Source: Shewanella sp. CG12_big_fil_rev_8_21_14_0_65_47_15
GTDB taxonomy: Bacteria; Pseudomonadota; Gammaproteobacteria; Enterobacterales; Shewanellaceae
NCBI RefSeq assembly: GCF_002783505.1
Contig: NZ_PFGL01000021.1
Span: 48,196-112,195, forward strand
Length of the DNA: 64,000 nucleotides
Direction of reading: 5' to 3'
Part shown: piece by piece, positions 44,461 to 54,277 of the stretch
Position numbering within the stretch: the first letter of the stretch is position 1
How the letters are laid out: each line of letters opens with the position of its first letter
The notes under the pieces: generated by a model
Told to the model about the DNA's origin: nothing
Databases searched by the model: none
What the model saw: the letters and a program-made list of their open reading frames with translations, nothing else
Made by a program: the position numbers and the translations under genes

Positions 44461-47400
44461 CTATTCAGGGTCATAGTCCAACACTGGCGCTAGCCACTTC
44501 TCCGTCTCGGCAATAGTCATCCCTTTACGCTTCGCATAATCCTCCACCTGATCGCGGCCAATATTACTCACGCCAAAATAGCGGGACTTTGGATGGGCAA
44601 AATACCAGCCCGATACCGCCGCTGTGGGGAACATGGCGTAGCTTTCGGTGATGTTTAAGTCGATGGTTTCATCGGGCTTAAGCAAGTCCCATAACAAGCC
44701 TTTTTCGGTGTGGTCGGGGCAGGCGGGGTAACCCGGTGCGGGGCGAATGCCTTTGTATTTCTCGCGGATTAAGGCTTCGTTATCTAAGGCTTCATCGGCG
44801 GCATAACCCCAAAACTCCTTACGAACGCGCTCGTGCATCCGTTCGGCAAAGGCTTCGGCTAAACGGTCGGCTAAACATTTGAGCATAATGGCGTTGTAGT
44901 CATCGTGGTTCGCTTCAAAACGGGCGACATGCTCATCAATCCCATGGCCTGCGGTCACGGCAAAGCCGCCCATATAGTCGGCGACGCCGCTATCTTTTGG
45001 CGCCACAAAGTCGGCGAGGCAGAAGTTATCGTTACCGACCCGCTCAAGCTGCATCCGTAGATGATGGGTGGTCATTTCAACTGTGGTGCGCGACTCATCG
45101 GTATAGAGCTCGATATCATCGAAGCCAACCGTATTGGCGGGGAACAGCCCAATCACGCCCTTGGCGGTGAGCCATTTTTCATCGATGATTTTTTTCAGCA
45201 TCGCCTGACCATCGGCGAACAGCTTTTGCGCTTCTTCACCGACAATTTTGTCACTTAAAATCTCGGGATAATGGCCGTGGAGTTCCCAGGCGCGGAAAAA
45301 CGGCGTCCAGTCGATACGCTCAACTAAGTCAGTTAATGGATAGTCTTCAAACACTTGGCGACCGAGCACATTAGGTTTGAACGGGGTGTAATTGGCCCAA
45401 TCGTGTTGGCAGCGATTTTCGCGGGCCGCTTCGAGTGACACTATTTCTTTGCGCTTGGCCTGGGATAAACGCTTAGTGCGCATATCGTCGTATTCGGCGT
45501 AGGTTTCATCGATAGTCGCTTGGCGGGTTTCGTTATTCACCAGTTTACTGACCATAGGCACGGCGCGGGACGCATCGGCAATATAGATGGCGCCGTGGGG
45601 ATAATGGGGCGCAATTTTTACCGCGGTATGGATTTTCGAGCAGGTCGCGCCGCCGATAATCGCCGGAATCGTCAAGCCTTCGCGGTGGAAGGTTTTCACG
45701 TTATGCACCATCTCATCGAGGCTCGGAGTAATCAGCCCCGACATGCCGATAATGTCGATATTATGCTCCTTCACCGCCTCAAGAATCCGCTCCACCGAGA
45801 CCATCACGCCTAAATCGAACACCTCAAAGCCATTACAGGCGAGCACTACGCCGACAATATTCTTGCCGATATCGTGCACATCGCCTTTTACGGTCACCAT
45901 CAAAATCTTACCGTTAGACTGGCCTGCGACCTTTTCCTTTTCAATAAAGGGATTGAGGTAGGCCACGGCCTTTTTCATCACCCGCGCGGATTTCACCACC
46001 TGTGGCAGGAACATTTTGCCCGAGCCAAATAGGTCGCCGACGATATTCATGCCATCCATCAGCGGGCCTTCAATCACATCCAGCGGACGGGAGGCGACTT
46101 GGCGAGCAGCTTCGGTATCTTCATCGATAAATTCGGTAATGCCTTTCACCAGCGCATGGGCTAAACGTTGATTAACTGGCCATGAGCGCCATTCTAAATC
46201 TTCTTTTTTGGCGGCTGTGGAACCATCTCCACGGAATTTTTCAGCGATTTCAAGTAGCTGCTCGGTATTGCTCGAGCCTTCGACTGGGCAGGGCTGGTTG
46301 AGCACTACATTTTCGACCCGCTCTTTAAGTTCGGGGTCGATATCATCGTAAATCGCTAACTGGCCCGCGTTGACAATCCCCATATCCATGCCGACTTTGA
46401 TGGCGTGGTAGAGGAATACCGCGTGGATCGCCTCGCGCACAGGGTTGTTACCGCGGAACGAGAATGACACGTTCGACACGCCGCCCGAGATCATTGCATG
46501 GGGTAGGGTAGCTTTAATCGCTTTAATGGCATCAATAAAATCGACGGCATAGTTATCGTGCTCATCGATACCCGTGGCAATCGCAAAAATGTTCGGGTCG
46601 AAGATAATGTCTTCGGGCGGAAAGCCGACCTTATCGACCAGCACGCGGTAGGCGCGGGTACAGATCTCTATCTTGCGCGCCTTAGTATCGGCCTGACCTT
46701 GCTCATCGAACGCCATAATAATGGCTGCGGCGCCATAGCGTTTGACTAAGGTCGCCTGCTCGATAAATTTGGCTTCGCCTTCCTTCAAGGAGATAGAGTT
46801 AACTATGCCCTTGCCTTGAATACATTTGAGGCCAGCTTCAATCACTTCCCACTTAGAGGAGTCGATCATAATCGGCACGCGGCTAATGTCCGGCTCGGAG
46901 GCAATCAAGTTTAAAAACTTGTGCATGATCTCCACGCCATCGAGCATGCCTTCGTCCATGTTGATATCGATGATCTGCGCGCCGCTTTCAACCTGTTCAC
47001 GGGCGACATCGAGCGCCTGCTCGAACTTGCCTTCTTTAATCAGCTTTAAAAACTTGGCCGAGCCAGTGACGTTGGTACGTTCACCTACGTTTACAAATAG
47101 CGTTTGGGCATCGATAGTGAGCGGTTCCAAACCCGCAAGGCGGCAGGCAACGGGAATGTCGGGCAATACGCGAGGGTCATATTTTTCAACCGCTTGTCGA
47201 ATAACTCGAATATGTTCAGGCGTACTACCACAGCAACCGCCGATAATGTTGAGCATGCCTTCACGGGCCCAATCTTCGATCACATTCGCCATGTCCTCCG
47301 GGGTTTCATCATAGCCGCCAAACTCGTTGGGTAGACCCGCATTCGGGTGCGCCGACACATAACATTCGCTGATACGGGACAATTCTTCGACGTAGGGGCG

Positions 47401-48195
47401 CAGCTCTTTTGGCCCAAGTGCACAGTTAAGGCCGATAGATAAGGGCTTGATATGGCGCAGGGAATTATAAAAGGCTTCGGTCGTTTGGCCTGTAAGCGTG
47501 CGGCCAGAGGCATCGGTAATAGTGCCGGAGATCATCACCGGCAAACGCGCTGGTGAATTGGCGCCAAATAAGTCATCGAAGACAGATTCAATCGCAAACA
47601 GTGCGGCCTTAGCGTTTAAGGTATCGAAAATGGTCTCGACCATAATGATATCCGCACCGCCCTCAATCAGCGCCTTAGTGGATTCTTTGTAAGCGGTCAC
47701 TAACTCATCGAAGCTGATATTACGGTAACCTGGGTCGTTCACATCTGGGCTAATCGAGCAAGTACGGTTAGTGGGCCCTAACACACCGGCGACATAGCGT
47801 GGGATCCCCGTGGTCTTCTCGATTTCATCACAGGCCTGCCGTGCAAGGCGCGCGCCTTCACGGTTAATTTCGGCGGACAGCGACTGCATATCGTAGTCGG
47901 CCATGGCGATAGTGGTGGCGTTAAAGGTGTTGGTTTCAATAATATCGGCACCGGCATTTAAGTAGTCAGTGTGAATTTGTTTGATGATCTGTGGCTGAGT
48001 TAAGACTAAAAGGTCGTTATTGCCCTTTACATCGGTATGCCAATCCTTGAAACGCTCGCCGCGATAATCGGCTTCTTCCAGCTTGTAGCCTTGGATCATA
48101 GTGCCCATGGCGCCGTCTAAGATCAGGATGCGCTTCGACAGTTGGTTGCGAATGTCTGCCAGTATTTGGCCTGCTCGATGGGGTGATATCGCCAT
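44461..48195 (-). CDS. metH: Cobalamin-dependent methionine synthase
   Basis: The protein has 1244 residues from the ATG at 48195, preceded by AAGG; an upstream frame adds 44 residues without support. MetH methylates homocysteine from methyltetrahydrofolate through methylcobalamin. Domains in order: homocysteine-binding (about 1-330, zinc cysteines in GLNCALG and [10 protein letters not shown]), pterin-binding (about 340-620, [13 protein letters not shown]), helical cap and B12-binding ([17 protein letters not shown] with the cobalt-ligating His), and the C-terminal AdoMet reactivation domain ending [14 protein letters not shown]. It lies divergently to the cobalamin salvage genes that supply its cofactor. 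Confidence 0.97.
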   Translation of the reverse strand: MAISPHRAGQILADIRNQLSKRILILDGAMGTMIQGYKLEEADYRGERFKDWHTDVKGNNDLLVLTQPQIIKQIHTDYLNAGADIIETNTFNATTIAMADYDMQSLSAEINREGARLARQACDEIEKTTGIPRYVAGVLGPTNRTCSISPDVNDPGYRNISFDELVTAYKESTKALIEGGADIIMVETIFDTLNAKAALFAIESVFDDLFGANSPARLPVMISGTITDASGRTLTGQTTEAFYNSLRHIKPLSIGLNCALGPKELRPYVEELSRISECYVSAHPNAGLPNEFGGYDETPEDMANVIEDWAREGMLNIIGGCCGSTPEHIRVIRQAVEKYDPRVLPDIPVACRLAGLEPLTIDAQTLFVNVGERTNVTGSAKFLKLIKEGKFEQALDVAREQVESGAQIIDINMDEGMLDGVEIMHKFLNLIASEPDISRVPIMIDSSKWEVIEAGLKCIQGKGIVNSISLKEGEAKFIEQATLVKRYGAAAIIMAFDEQGQADTKARKIEICTRAYRVLVDKVGFPPEDIIFDPNIFAIATGIDEHDNYAVDFIDAIKAIKATLPHAMISGGVSNVSFSFRGNNPVREAIHAVFLYHAIKVGMDMGIVNAGQLAIYDDIDPELKERVENVVLNQPCPVEGSSNTEQLLEIAEKFRGDGSTAAKKEDLEWRSWPVNQRLAHALVKGITEFIDEDTEAARQVASRPLDVIEGPLMDGMNIVGDLFGSGKMFLPQVVKSARVMKKAVAYLNPFIEKEKVAGQSNGKILMVTVKGDVHDIGKNIVGVVLACNGFEVFDLGVMVSVERILEAVKEHNIDIIGMSGLITPSLDEMVHNVKTFHREGLTIPAIIGGATCSKIHTAVKIAPHYPHGAIYIADASRAVPMVSKLVNNETRQATIDETYAEYDDMRTKRLSQAKRKEIVSLEAARENRCQHDWANYTPFKPNVLGRQVFEDYPLTDLVERIDWTPFFRAWELHGHYPEILSDKIVGEEAQKLFADGQAMLKKIIDEKWLTAKGVIGLFPANTVGFDDIELYTDESRTTVEMTTHHLRMQLERVGNDNFCLADFVAPKDSGVADYMGGFAVTAGHGIDEHVARFEANHDDYNAIMLKCLADRLAEAFAERMHERVRKEFWGYAADEALDNEALIREKYKGIRPAPGYPACPDHTEKGLLWDLLKPDETIDLNITESYAMFPTAAVSGWYFAHPKSRYFGVSNIGRDQVEDYAKRKGMTIAETEKWLAPVLDYDPE

Positions 48196-48357
48196 AAAAT
48201 GATTACCTTTACTACAGCTAAGTTGAGTCCAAAGTACGCAATCCGGTGACAAATTGCATTTTATTATTGGATGTCGTTCGTTTTGTTTTGGACATTTAAA
48301 CGTATAGACGTCCATAATACGCGACATCGGATTGTCAGGGCAAGATGAAAGTCAAAT

Positions 48358-49092
48358 ATGAAACAAGTTCGCTTATTACTGTTACGCCACGGGGAATGCG
48401 AGGGCGGAGCGATTCTTCGCGGCCGCGTTGATGTGCCCCTGAGCGAGAAGGGTTGGCGGCAAATGTCGGCGGCCATAGAGGCGCGGCCGGGGATTTTCCA
48501 TGGGATTTATAGCTCCACCTCGAGGCGCTGCGCCGAATTTGCTAAGGCGTTTGCGGATTCATTGAGTGAGAAGGGGCAAAATCCGCATGTATCTAACCCC
48601 TTGGTTGTCACCCTGCTCGATAGCTTGCAGGAACTCGATTTTGGCGATTGGGATGGGCGCACACTCGAGGAACTATATCGACAAGAAGGCGAATTGCTGG
48701 CGGCCTATTGGCAAAATCCATGGCTCGCACCGCCACCCCGAGGGGAATCAATGGCGAGTTTTGAGCAGCGGATAAATGCCACCATCGAGGGGATTTTGGA
48801 TCAAGCCTTTGCTGGAATGCCACAGCACTATCAAGCCCCCCCTGCTGAGTTAAGCAAAACATTAACCGTCGACGCTAATACTACACAAGTCACCACGATT
48901 TGGGTCATTAGCCATGGCGGTGTGCTCCGTCATTTAATGGCAAGGGCGCTTGGGGCGGTGCAGGTGCCAGGTTTTTATAGCCAGTTGACACTGCCAGAGG
49001 CCGCTGTGGTGGGCATCAATGTGCTCGAAGATGCACTCGGTGAGCGTTATTGGCGTTTAGACTGGCCTAGTGCCAAGTCAATGTGCACTTGA
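48358..49092 (+). CDS. cobC: Histidine phosphatase, likely alpha-ribazole phosphatase
   Basis: The 244-residue protein belongs to the phosphoglycerate mutase-like histidine phosphatases. The phosphohistidine motif is LLLRHGE (H11), followed by GRVDVPLSEKGWRQM, and the second histidine is in WVISHGGVLRHL. In cobalamin synthesis CobC removes the 5' phosphate of alpha-ribazole or adenosylcobalamin phosphate. The assignment rests on its place at the head of the cobalamin locus. The chain is longer than E. coli CobC because of an insert near residue 160. Confidence 0.8.
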   Translation: MKQVRLLLLRHGECEGGAILRGRVDVPLSEKGWRQMSAAIEARPGIFHGIYSSTSRRCAEFAKAFADSLSEKGQNPHVSNPLVVTLLDSLQELDFGDWDGRTLEELYRQEGELLAAYWQNPWLAPPPRGESMASFEQRINATIEGILDQAFAGMPQHYQAPPAELSKTLTVDANTTQVTTIWVISHGGVLRHLMARALGAVQVPGFYSQLTLPEAAVVGINVLEDALGERYWRLDWPSAKSMCT

Positions 49093-49231
49093 TGCGGGAA
49101 ATCCCTTGTCTGTGCTGGTTTATTTGTTAACCCAATTAATATCAGCGTTTTATCATTTAAACGGCATTGCCTTACCCGCTAGATATAGGATAATGCATTT
49201 TCTTGATGTTCCTGCTTAAGCGGAAACATCG

Positions 49232-49483
49232 CAGCAATAGGTGTTGGGAATGTACTCTTGGATATTTTGCTACTGCGATCAGTCGTGAAAACCCGAGCAT
49301 ATCAACCCATACATAATAGGGAATCGGGGCGCTGCCCGTCAGCCAGCCCGAACTGTACCCGCAACTGTGAGTAGTAAAAGAAGAACCTAGAACCTAGCCC
49401 CTTCTTCCCCTACAAGTCAGGAGACCTGCCTATTGCTGTTATCGCTGCATGCAGCCTTAGTTCTCGAGCGGGTAACTCGAGGG
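49232..49483 (+). promoter_or_regulatory. Cobalamin riboswitch with SD-sequestering hairpin
   Basis: The aptamer shows the conserved blocks of the adenosylcobalamin class: AATAGGGAATCGGGG, ACTGTACCCGCAACTGT and AGTCAGGAGACCTGCC. Its ends are closed by a perfect 10-bp P1 stem, CAGCAATAGG (49232-49241) with CCTATTGCTG (49429-49438). Downstream, CTCGAG (49463-49468) pairs with CTCGAG (49476-49481), which directly touches the GGGAG ribosome binding site. High cobalamin should hide that site and lower expression of the btuDC-cob genes. Confidence 0.93.
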
Positions 49484-49494
49484 AGCAGAATACG

Positions 49495-49554
49495 ATGACT
49501 ATATTGGCCTTTTGGGCAAAGGTTTGTTTTTACGTGGGGGTTGTGTCTCAGTGA
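49495..49554 (+). CDS. Possible 19-codon leader ORF coupled to btuD
   Basis: The ATG nearest the riboswitch-controlled GGGAG opens a 19-codon frame (MTILAFWAKVCFYVGVVSQ). Its TGA overlaps the GTG start of btuD by 4 nt (GTGA). If translated, it would make btuD translation depend on the riboswitch. It could also be the first part of btuD separated by a frameshift. Confidence 0.4.
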   Translation: MTILAFWAKVCFYVGVVSQ

Positions 49555-50432
49555 AGCCATCCCCATTACAGCCAACGAAAACCTCTATCCCGGATACCGC
49601 GCTCAAGGTGAGCGATTTGAGCTGGGTTATCGAGGGGAAAACCATTCTTGCGGATATTAGTTTTGCTTTGCAAACCGGCCAGATGCTGGGGCTTATTGGC
49701 CCTAACGGTGCGGGCAAGTCGAGTCTGCTGCGTTGTATTTACCGCTTTGTACGCCCAACCCATGGCAGTATTAGTCTTTTTAATCAAAATATTGAGCAAC
49801 TATCGCCCAAGGCGTTCGCCTGCAAAGTTGCCGTTGTACAGCAGGATACTCCCCATTATTTTGATATGACGACCGAGCAATTGGTGGCGATGGGATTAAC
49901 GCCCCATAAGGGCATGTTCGACACCAATTCTAGCGATGACAGGCAAAAGATCGTTAAGGCACTGGAAAAGGTGGGACTAAGCCAAAAACTGCACCAACAG
50001 TATGAGCGTTTGTCCGGCGGCGAAAAACAGCGTGCCCTTATCGCCCGCGCCATAGTCCAGCAGCCACAGTTACTGATTTTAGATGAGCCCACCAATCATC
50101 TCGATGTGCGTTATCAGATCCAAATCCTCGAATTAGTCAGGAGTCTTGGTATTAGCGTGTTAGCGTCAATCCACGATCTCAATTTAGCCAGCGCCCTGTG
50201 TGACCGTTTGCTATTGCTCGATAAGGGTTCAGTGAGTGCCATGGGTACACCGACCGAAGTGTTAACCGAGGCCCGTATCGCCGATGTATTCGGTGTCTGT
50301 GCTCAGGTATCGAGCCATCCACAACATGGCAATCCTTTGATTAGTTACTTTTATGGTTATCAAACGAAGCAGACCTTAGACGGGGCGCAAACACCCGAAC
50401 TTTACCCCTGCGGACTTGAGGGGGATAAATGA
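49551..50432 (+). CDS. btuD: Vitamin B12 ABC transporter, ATP-binding protein
   Basis: The product has 293 residues from the GTG at 49551. It is an ABC ATPase of the iron/B12 importer group with Walker A (GPNGAGKSS), Q-loop (VVQQDTP), signature LSGGEKQRALIARAI, Walker B (LLILDEPTN) and H-loop (SIHDLN). Its role in B12 uptake is inferred from the cobalamin riboswitch upstream, btuC directly downstream and btuF at 59509. GTG is the first codon after the leader ORF; a TTG at 49512 is an alternative. The stop overlaps the btuC start by 4 nt. Confidence 0.88.
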   Translation: MKPSPLQPTKTSIPDTALKVSDLSWVIEGKTILADISFALQTGQMLGLIGPNGAGKSSLLRCIYRFVRPTHGSISLFNQNIEQLSPKAFACKVAVVQQDTPHYFDMTTEQLVAMGLTPHKGMFDTNSSDDRQKIVKALEKVGLSQKLHQQYERLSGGEKQRALIARAIVQQPQLLILDEPTNHLDVRYQIQILELVRSLGISVLASIHDLNLASALCDRLLLLDKGSVSAMGTPTEVLTEARIADVFGVCAQVSSHPQHGNPLISYFYGYQTKQTLDGAQTPELYPCGLEGDK

Positions 50433-51577
50433 AGCACGCAATGACACATATGCTCGGCAGTATGGTTAATCGCATTTTGACACCGTTAACACAACAGCAA
50501 TGGTTGATCCTAGGATTCGTGGTCCTAGGGATATTAACGCCAATCGCCGCGGCGAGTTTTGGGGCGGCGACTATTGGTTTTTTAGATGTATTGCATGTGT
50601 TTATCACTAAGTTACCCCAGAGCTTTGGCACTCTTAATCCAACGAATGTGAATGGCATCACAGAGCGCATTGTGATGGAACTCAGGCTGCCACGAATTTT
50701 ACTCGCCTTTGTGGCGGGGGCGGGGTTGTCTCTGGCGGGGAGTGTGCTGCAAACCGTGACCCGCAATCCACTGGCCGATCCCTATTTATTCGGTATTAGT
50801 TCGGGCGCCTCCTTTGGCGCTGTCGTGATGCTCACTCTCTTCACAGGATCTGGTTTATTTGGGAGTGTCGGGGTTGTTGTCAATACGGGGATCTTCAGTG
50901 GTTCTGGGGTATTTGCAGGTTTACTGTGGTTTAGCTTGCCCTTTGGCGCCTTTATTGGCGCCAGTTTATCTGTGCTGATTGTGCTTGCCTTGTCGGGGCT
51001 TGGGCTCAACAGCCAAGTGGAGCGCATGTTGCTTTCCGGTGTGGCGACCTCTTTTATGTTTGGCGCTTTAACCAGTTTGCTGCTGTATTTTGCTAGCCCA
51101 CAGGCTACGGCATCGGTGCTGTTTTGGAGCTTAGGCAGTTTTGCTAAGGCCAGTTGGCCGCTGTTGATTTTACCGACCTTAGTGGTCGGTGCGAGTCTGC
51201 TGATCATTTTAGGCATGAAACGGCAGATCATGGCATTGCAGGCCGGGGATGAAACCGCCCATACCTTAGGGGTGAATGTGCCCAAATTGCGACTCAATAT
51301 GCTGTTACTTTGCTCTTTAATTACGGCGATTTTAGTCGCTACCTGTGGCGGGATTGGCTTTGTCGGATTGATGATCCCCCACTCGGTGCGCTTATTATTC
51401 CCCGGCCGCCAGCCCATAGTGTTAACCGCCTTGGTGGGGGGATTATTTATGGTGTGGATAGATGTACTCGCCCGTTGTGTGCTCGGTAATCAAGAGTTAC
51501 CCGTGGGCATTATCACCGCCGCGATAGGCAGTTTTTTCTTTTTGCTTATTCTGCGTCGGCGAAAAGTGACCAGTTAA
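50429..51577 (+). CDS. btuC: Vitamin B12 ABC transporter, permease
   Basis: The 382-residue inner-membrane permease of the FecCD family has about ten membrane segments. Family motifs include LRLPRILLAFVAGAGLSLAG, NPLADPYLFGISSGAS and GGIGFVGLMIPHSVRLLF, the coupling region that contacts the ATPase. The N-terminus is about 40 residues longer than E. coli BtuC. The start overlaps btuD by 4 nt. It forms a BtuC2D2F importer with btuD and the separately encoded btuF. Confidence 0.9.
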   Translation: MKHAMTHMLGSMVNRILTPLTQQQWLILGFVVLGILTPIAAASFGAATIGFLDVLHVFITKLPQSFGTLNPTNVNGITERIVMELRLPRILLAFVAGAGLSLAGSVLQTVTRNPLADPYLFGISSGASFGAVVMLTLFTGSGLFGSVGVVVNTGIFSGSGVFAGLLWFSLPFGAFIGASLSVLIVLALSGLGLNSQVERMLLSGVATSFMFGALTSLLLYFASPQATASVLFWSLGSFAKASWPLLILPTLVVGASLLIILGMKRQIMALQAGDETAHTLGVNVPKLRLNMLLLCSLITAILVATCGGIGFVGLMIPHSVRLLFPGRQPIVLTALVGGLFMVWIDVLARCVLGNQELPVGIITAAIGSFFFLLILRRRKVTS

Positions 51578-51655
51578 TTTAATGCTTAAGACGTATGGAA
51601 AATCGGCGTGGGATGCGTCGTAGTGATTCAATTTGGATTGGCAAGTGGAGTGTGA

Positions 51656-52708
51656 ATGTCTCAATCAGCCGTTTCGTTTCAAATAAGCCCTGTGAGCAAA
51701 GTACAAGATCAGATAATTCAACAGAAAATAGACCTTAAGACTAAGCCGCCCGGCGCCCTCGGCCAGCTCGAATCCTTAGCATTGCAAATTGCCCGCATAC
51801 AAGGGCCGCAGCAATTGCAGATAGTAAAACCGACCATGTTGGTATTTGCGGGCGATCATGGTATTGCCGCAGAAGGGGTGTCGATTGCGCCTAGCGAAGT
51901 GACCCGCCAAATGGTGCAAAACTTTGCCCACGGCGGCGCGGCGATCAATGTGTTCTGCCGTCAGCTGGGGTTTACGCTCGAAGTGATTGACTGCGGTATG
52001 TTAACGCCGGTTGAAGGTGTTGAAGGCATTATCGATCAGCGCCTTGGTGCTGGGACAGGCGCCATTCACTTAGAGCCCGCTATGGCGCTTGAAACCGTAG
52101 ATAAGGGCTTTGCCATGGCGCGGCAGTTAATCGAACGCCACCACCAAGGGGGCTGTAATTTGGTCGCCTTTGGCGAGATGGGCATAGGTAACACTTCTGC
52201 TGCCTCTGCCATTATGGCGGCAGTCATGCAACTCGATGTGGCCGCTTGCGTTGGCCGTGGTACGGGCATTAATAGCGAAACCTTAGCGCGTAAATTGATT
52301 CTGGTCGAACTCGCGCTGCTATTGCATCAAAGCGCGCTGACAGGACCCAAACAAGTGCTCGCCTGCCTCGGTGGCTTTGAAATAGTGCAGATGACCGGGG
52401 CCATGTTGGCCGCCGCCGAACGTAATATGCTGGTGGTTGTGGACGGTTTTATCGCCACAGCCGCGGCATTAGTCGCAGTGCAAATTGACCCCAAAGTACG
52501 TGATTATTTGATTTTTGCCCATCAGTCCGAGGAGCAAGGGCATCAGCGTATGTTAGCCTATTTACAGGCTAAGCCTTTGTTATCCCTTGGTCTGAGATTA
52601 GGTGAGGGGACTGGGGCCGCCTTGGCATTGCCGCTGATCCAAGCCGCAGTAAATTTTTACAATCAAATGGCGAGTTTTAGTGATGCAGGTATTGAGGCTG
52701 TTGTATGA
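51656..52708 (+). CDS. cobT: Nicotinate-nucleotide-dimethylbenzimidazole phosphoribosyltransferase
   Basis: The 350-residue enzyme makes alpha-ribazole phosphate from dimethylbenzimidazole and nicotinate mononucleotide, for the lower ligand of cobalamin. Motifs: [19 protein letters not shown] at the N-terminus, [29 protein letters not shown], and the catalytic glutamate in [14 protein letters not shown], which falls at residue 317 exactly as in the characterised enzyme. It begins 78 bp after btuC. Confidence 0.95.
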   Translation: MSQSAVSFQISPVSKVQDQIIQQKIDLKTKPPGALGQLESLALQIARIQGPQQLQIVKPTMLVFAGDHGIAAEGVSIAPSEVTRQMVQNFAHGGAAINVFCRQLGFTLEVIDCGMLTPVEGVEGIIDQRLGAGTGAIHLEPAMALETVDKGFAMARQLIERHHQGGCNLVAFGEMGIGNTSAASAIMAAVMQLDVAACVGRGTGINSETLARKLILVELALLLHQSALTGPKQVLACLGGFEIVQMTGAMLAAAERNMLVVVDGFIATAAALVAVQIDPKVRDYLIFAHQSEEQGHQRMLAYLQAKPLLSLGLRLGEGTGAALALPLIQAAVNFYNQMASFSDAGIEAVV

Positions 52709-52804
52709 TGTGCGCTGCTAAGTTGCTTATTTAAAATAATAACTTTTAGCCAACCGTTTTAACCTTAAACCTTGCAGCAAGTGTTAATTCACTAAGGATG
52801 CTTT

Positions 52805-53593
52805 ATGTCAGAACGCGAAAGCTGGCACAAAGAGATAGATTTGTTTTTAGTTGCCATGGGCTATTTTACCCGCATTCCTATGCCCAAATGGGTCGAAGTC
52901 GATGCCGACAAACTCAATAAAGCCAGCCGTTACTTTGGTTTAGTGGGTTTGCTGGTAGGACTGTTGAGTGCCATTGTATTTTGGCTGACGCAAAACTGGT
53001 TGCCCGCCGGGGTGTCTGTGCTCCTCGCCATGGTGACCGGCGTTTTGCTTACCGGCGGATTTCACGAGGATGGCTTAGCCGACACCTTCGATGGTTTCGG
53101 TGGCGGTTGGACGGCGGAAGACAAGCTGCGGATTATGAAGGACTCGCGCCTTGGTAGTTATGGTGCTTTGGCCTTGATGTTAGTCCTGATGCTCAAGTGG
53201 CAATTATTAGTAGAATTAGCACTCTATGACCCAGTGGTCGCTGGGTCGGCGATGATTGTCGCTCACACTGTGAGCCGCGTGGTCGCCGCGAGTATTATCT
53301 TTACCGAAAAATATGTGCGTGACGATGAGACCAGCAAGTCTAAGCCATTATCGCAACATCAAGGCATTAATGAGTTATTTATCCTAGTTGCCAGCGGTGT
53401 GTTGGTGTTGCTTTTCCTCAAGGGCTTAGCCGCACTGTCCCTATTATTAGTGATGATAGGTTTGCGTCGATTATTTGTGGTTATTTTTAGACGCCAGATT
53501 GGCGGTTATACGGGGGATACCCTAGGTGCAGCGCAGCAAATATCTGAAATAGTGTGTTATTTCGTGCTGCTGGTTGTGGGTAGCATACTGTGA
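52805..53593 (+). CDS. cobS: Adenosylcobinamide-GDP ribazoletransferase (cobalamin synthase)
   Basis: The 262-residue inner-membrane protein joins adenosylcobinamide-GDP to alpha-ribazole (phosphate). The metal-binding motif HEDGLADTFDGFGGG (about residues 92-106) and several membrane segments identify it. AAGGA precedes the ATG at good spacing. The stop overlaps the cobU start by 4 nt. Confidence 0.95.
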   Translation: MSERESWHKEIDLFLVAMGYFTRIPMPKWVEVDADKLNKASRYFGLVGLLVGLLSAIVFWLTQNWLPAGVSVLLAMVTGVLLTGGFHEDGLADTFDGFGGGWTAEDKLRIMKDSRLGSYGALALMLVLMLKWQLLVELALYDPVVAGSAMIVAHTVSRVVAASIIFTEKYVRDDETSKSKPLSQHQGINELFILVASGVLVLLFLKGLAALSLLLVMIGLRRLFVVIFRRQIGGYTGDTLGAAQQISEIVCYFVLLVVGSIL

Positions 53594-54198
53594 TCCATTT
53601 AGTGCTAGGCGGCGCCCGTAGCGGCAAGAGCCGTTACGGTGAAGCCTTAGTGCGCCAGTATACGACCTTAGGATTCGATGCCTGCTATGTGGCGACAGCG
53701 CAGGCATTGGATGCCGAAATGGCTAGCCGCATTCATTTGCATCAGGATGGACGCGCCAAGGATGATATCGACTGGCAACTCATCGAAGAGCCCTTGGCAT
53801 TAACCGCCCAGCTAACAGGTTTAGCTAAACCGGGTCGCGTGATTCTGGTGGATTGCTTAACACTTTGGTTAACCAATCAATTACTCGCCGCCAGTTCCGA
53901 GGACGAACCAGCCTCGACCGAAGCGGATTTTGCCGTCGATTTTGCAACATCAGTCTCAAAACGCGATGCCTTAGCCCATTGGCGCCAGGAAAAAAACGCC
54001 TTTGTCGATGGATTAAATACCCTTGAAGGTGTGGTGATTTTAATCAGTAATGAAGTTGGCTCTGGCATTGTGCCCTTAGGGGAACTCAGTCGCCAATTTG
54101 TCGACGAGGCGGGGTGGCTCAATCAAGCCGTTGCGGCGGTAGCGGACAATGTGACCTTAGTGGTGGCGGGTTTACCGCTGGTGCTTAAATCGAGTTAG
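53590..54198 (+). CDS. cobU: Adenosylcobinamide kinase / guanylyltransferase
   Basis: The 202-residue bifunctional enzyme phosphorylates adenosylcobinamide and adds GMP to give adenosylcobinamide-GDP, the substrate of CobS. It starts with the P-loop LGGARSGKSRYGEAL; DCLTLWLTNQLL and SNEVGSGIVP are family motifs. Translation starts at a GTG that overlaps the cobS stop by 4 nt. Confidence 0.95.
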   Translation: MIHLVLGGARSGKSRYGEALVRQYTTLGFDACYVATAQALDAEMASRIHLHQDGRAKDDIDWQLIEEPLALTAQLTGLAKPGRVILVDCLTLWLTNQLLAASSEDEPASTEADFAVDFATSVSKRDALAHWRQEKNAFVDGLNTLEGVVILISNEVGSGIVPLGELSRQFVDEAGWLNQAVAAVADNVTLVVAGLPLVLKSS

Positions 54199-54277
54199 TA
54201 GATTTTATCCTGTGCCGCTTTAGCGTTTAGTTCGTATTAAAAGATGATCCGTTTATCGTATTTTCCTCTATTGAGCG

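Noticed and set aside
45520..47334. Plus-strand frames up to 162 codons inside metH
   Set aside because: Antisense shadows of a well-conserved gene.
48265..48315. MetJ-box-like words upstream of metH and cobC
   Set aside because: TGGATGTC, TGGACATT and TAGACGTC resemble the 8-bp box, but they are not adjacent as MetJ operators require.
50782..51417. 211-codon minus-strand frame inside btuC
   Set aside because: Antisense shadow; btuC has full family motifs and no ribosome binding site precedes the frame.
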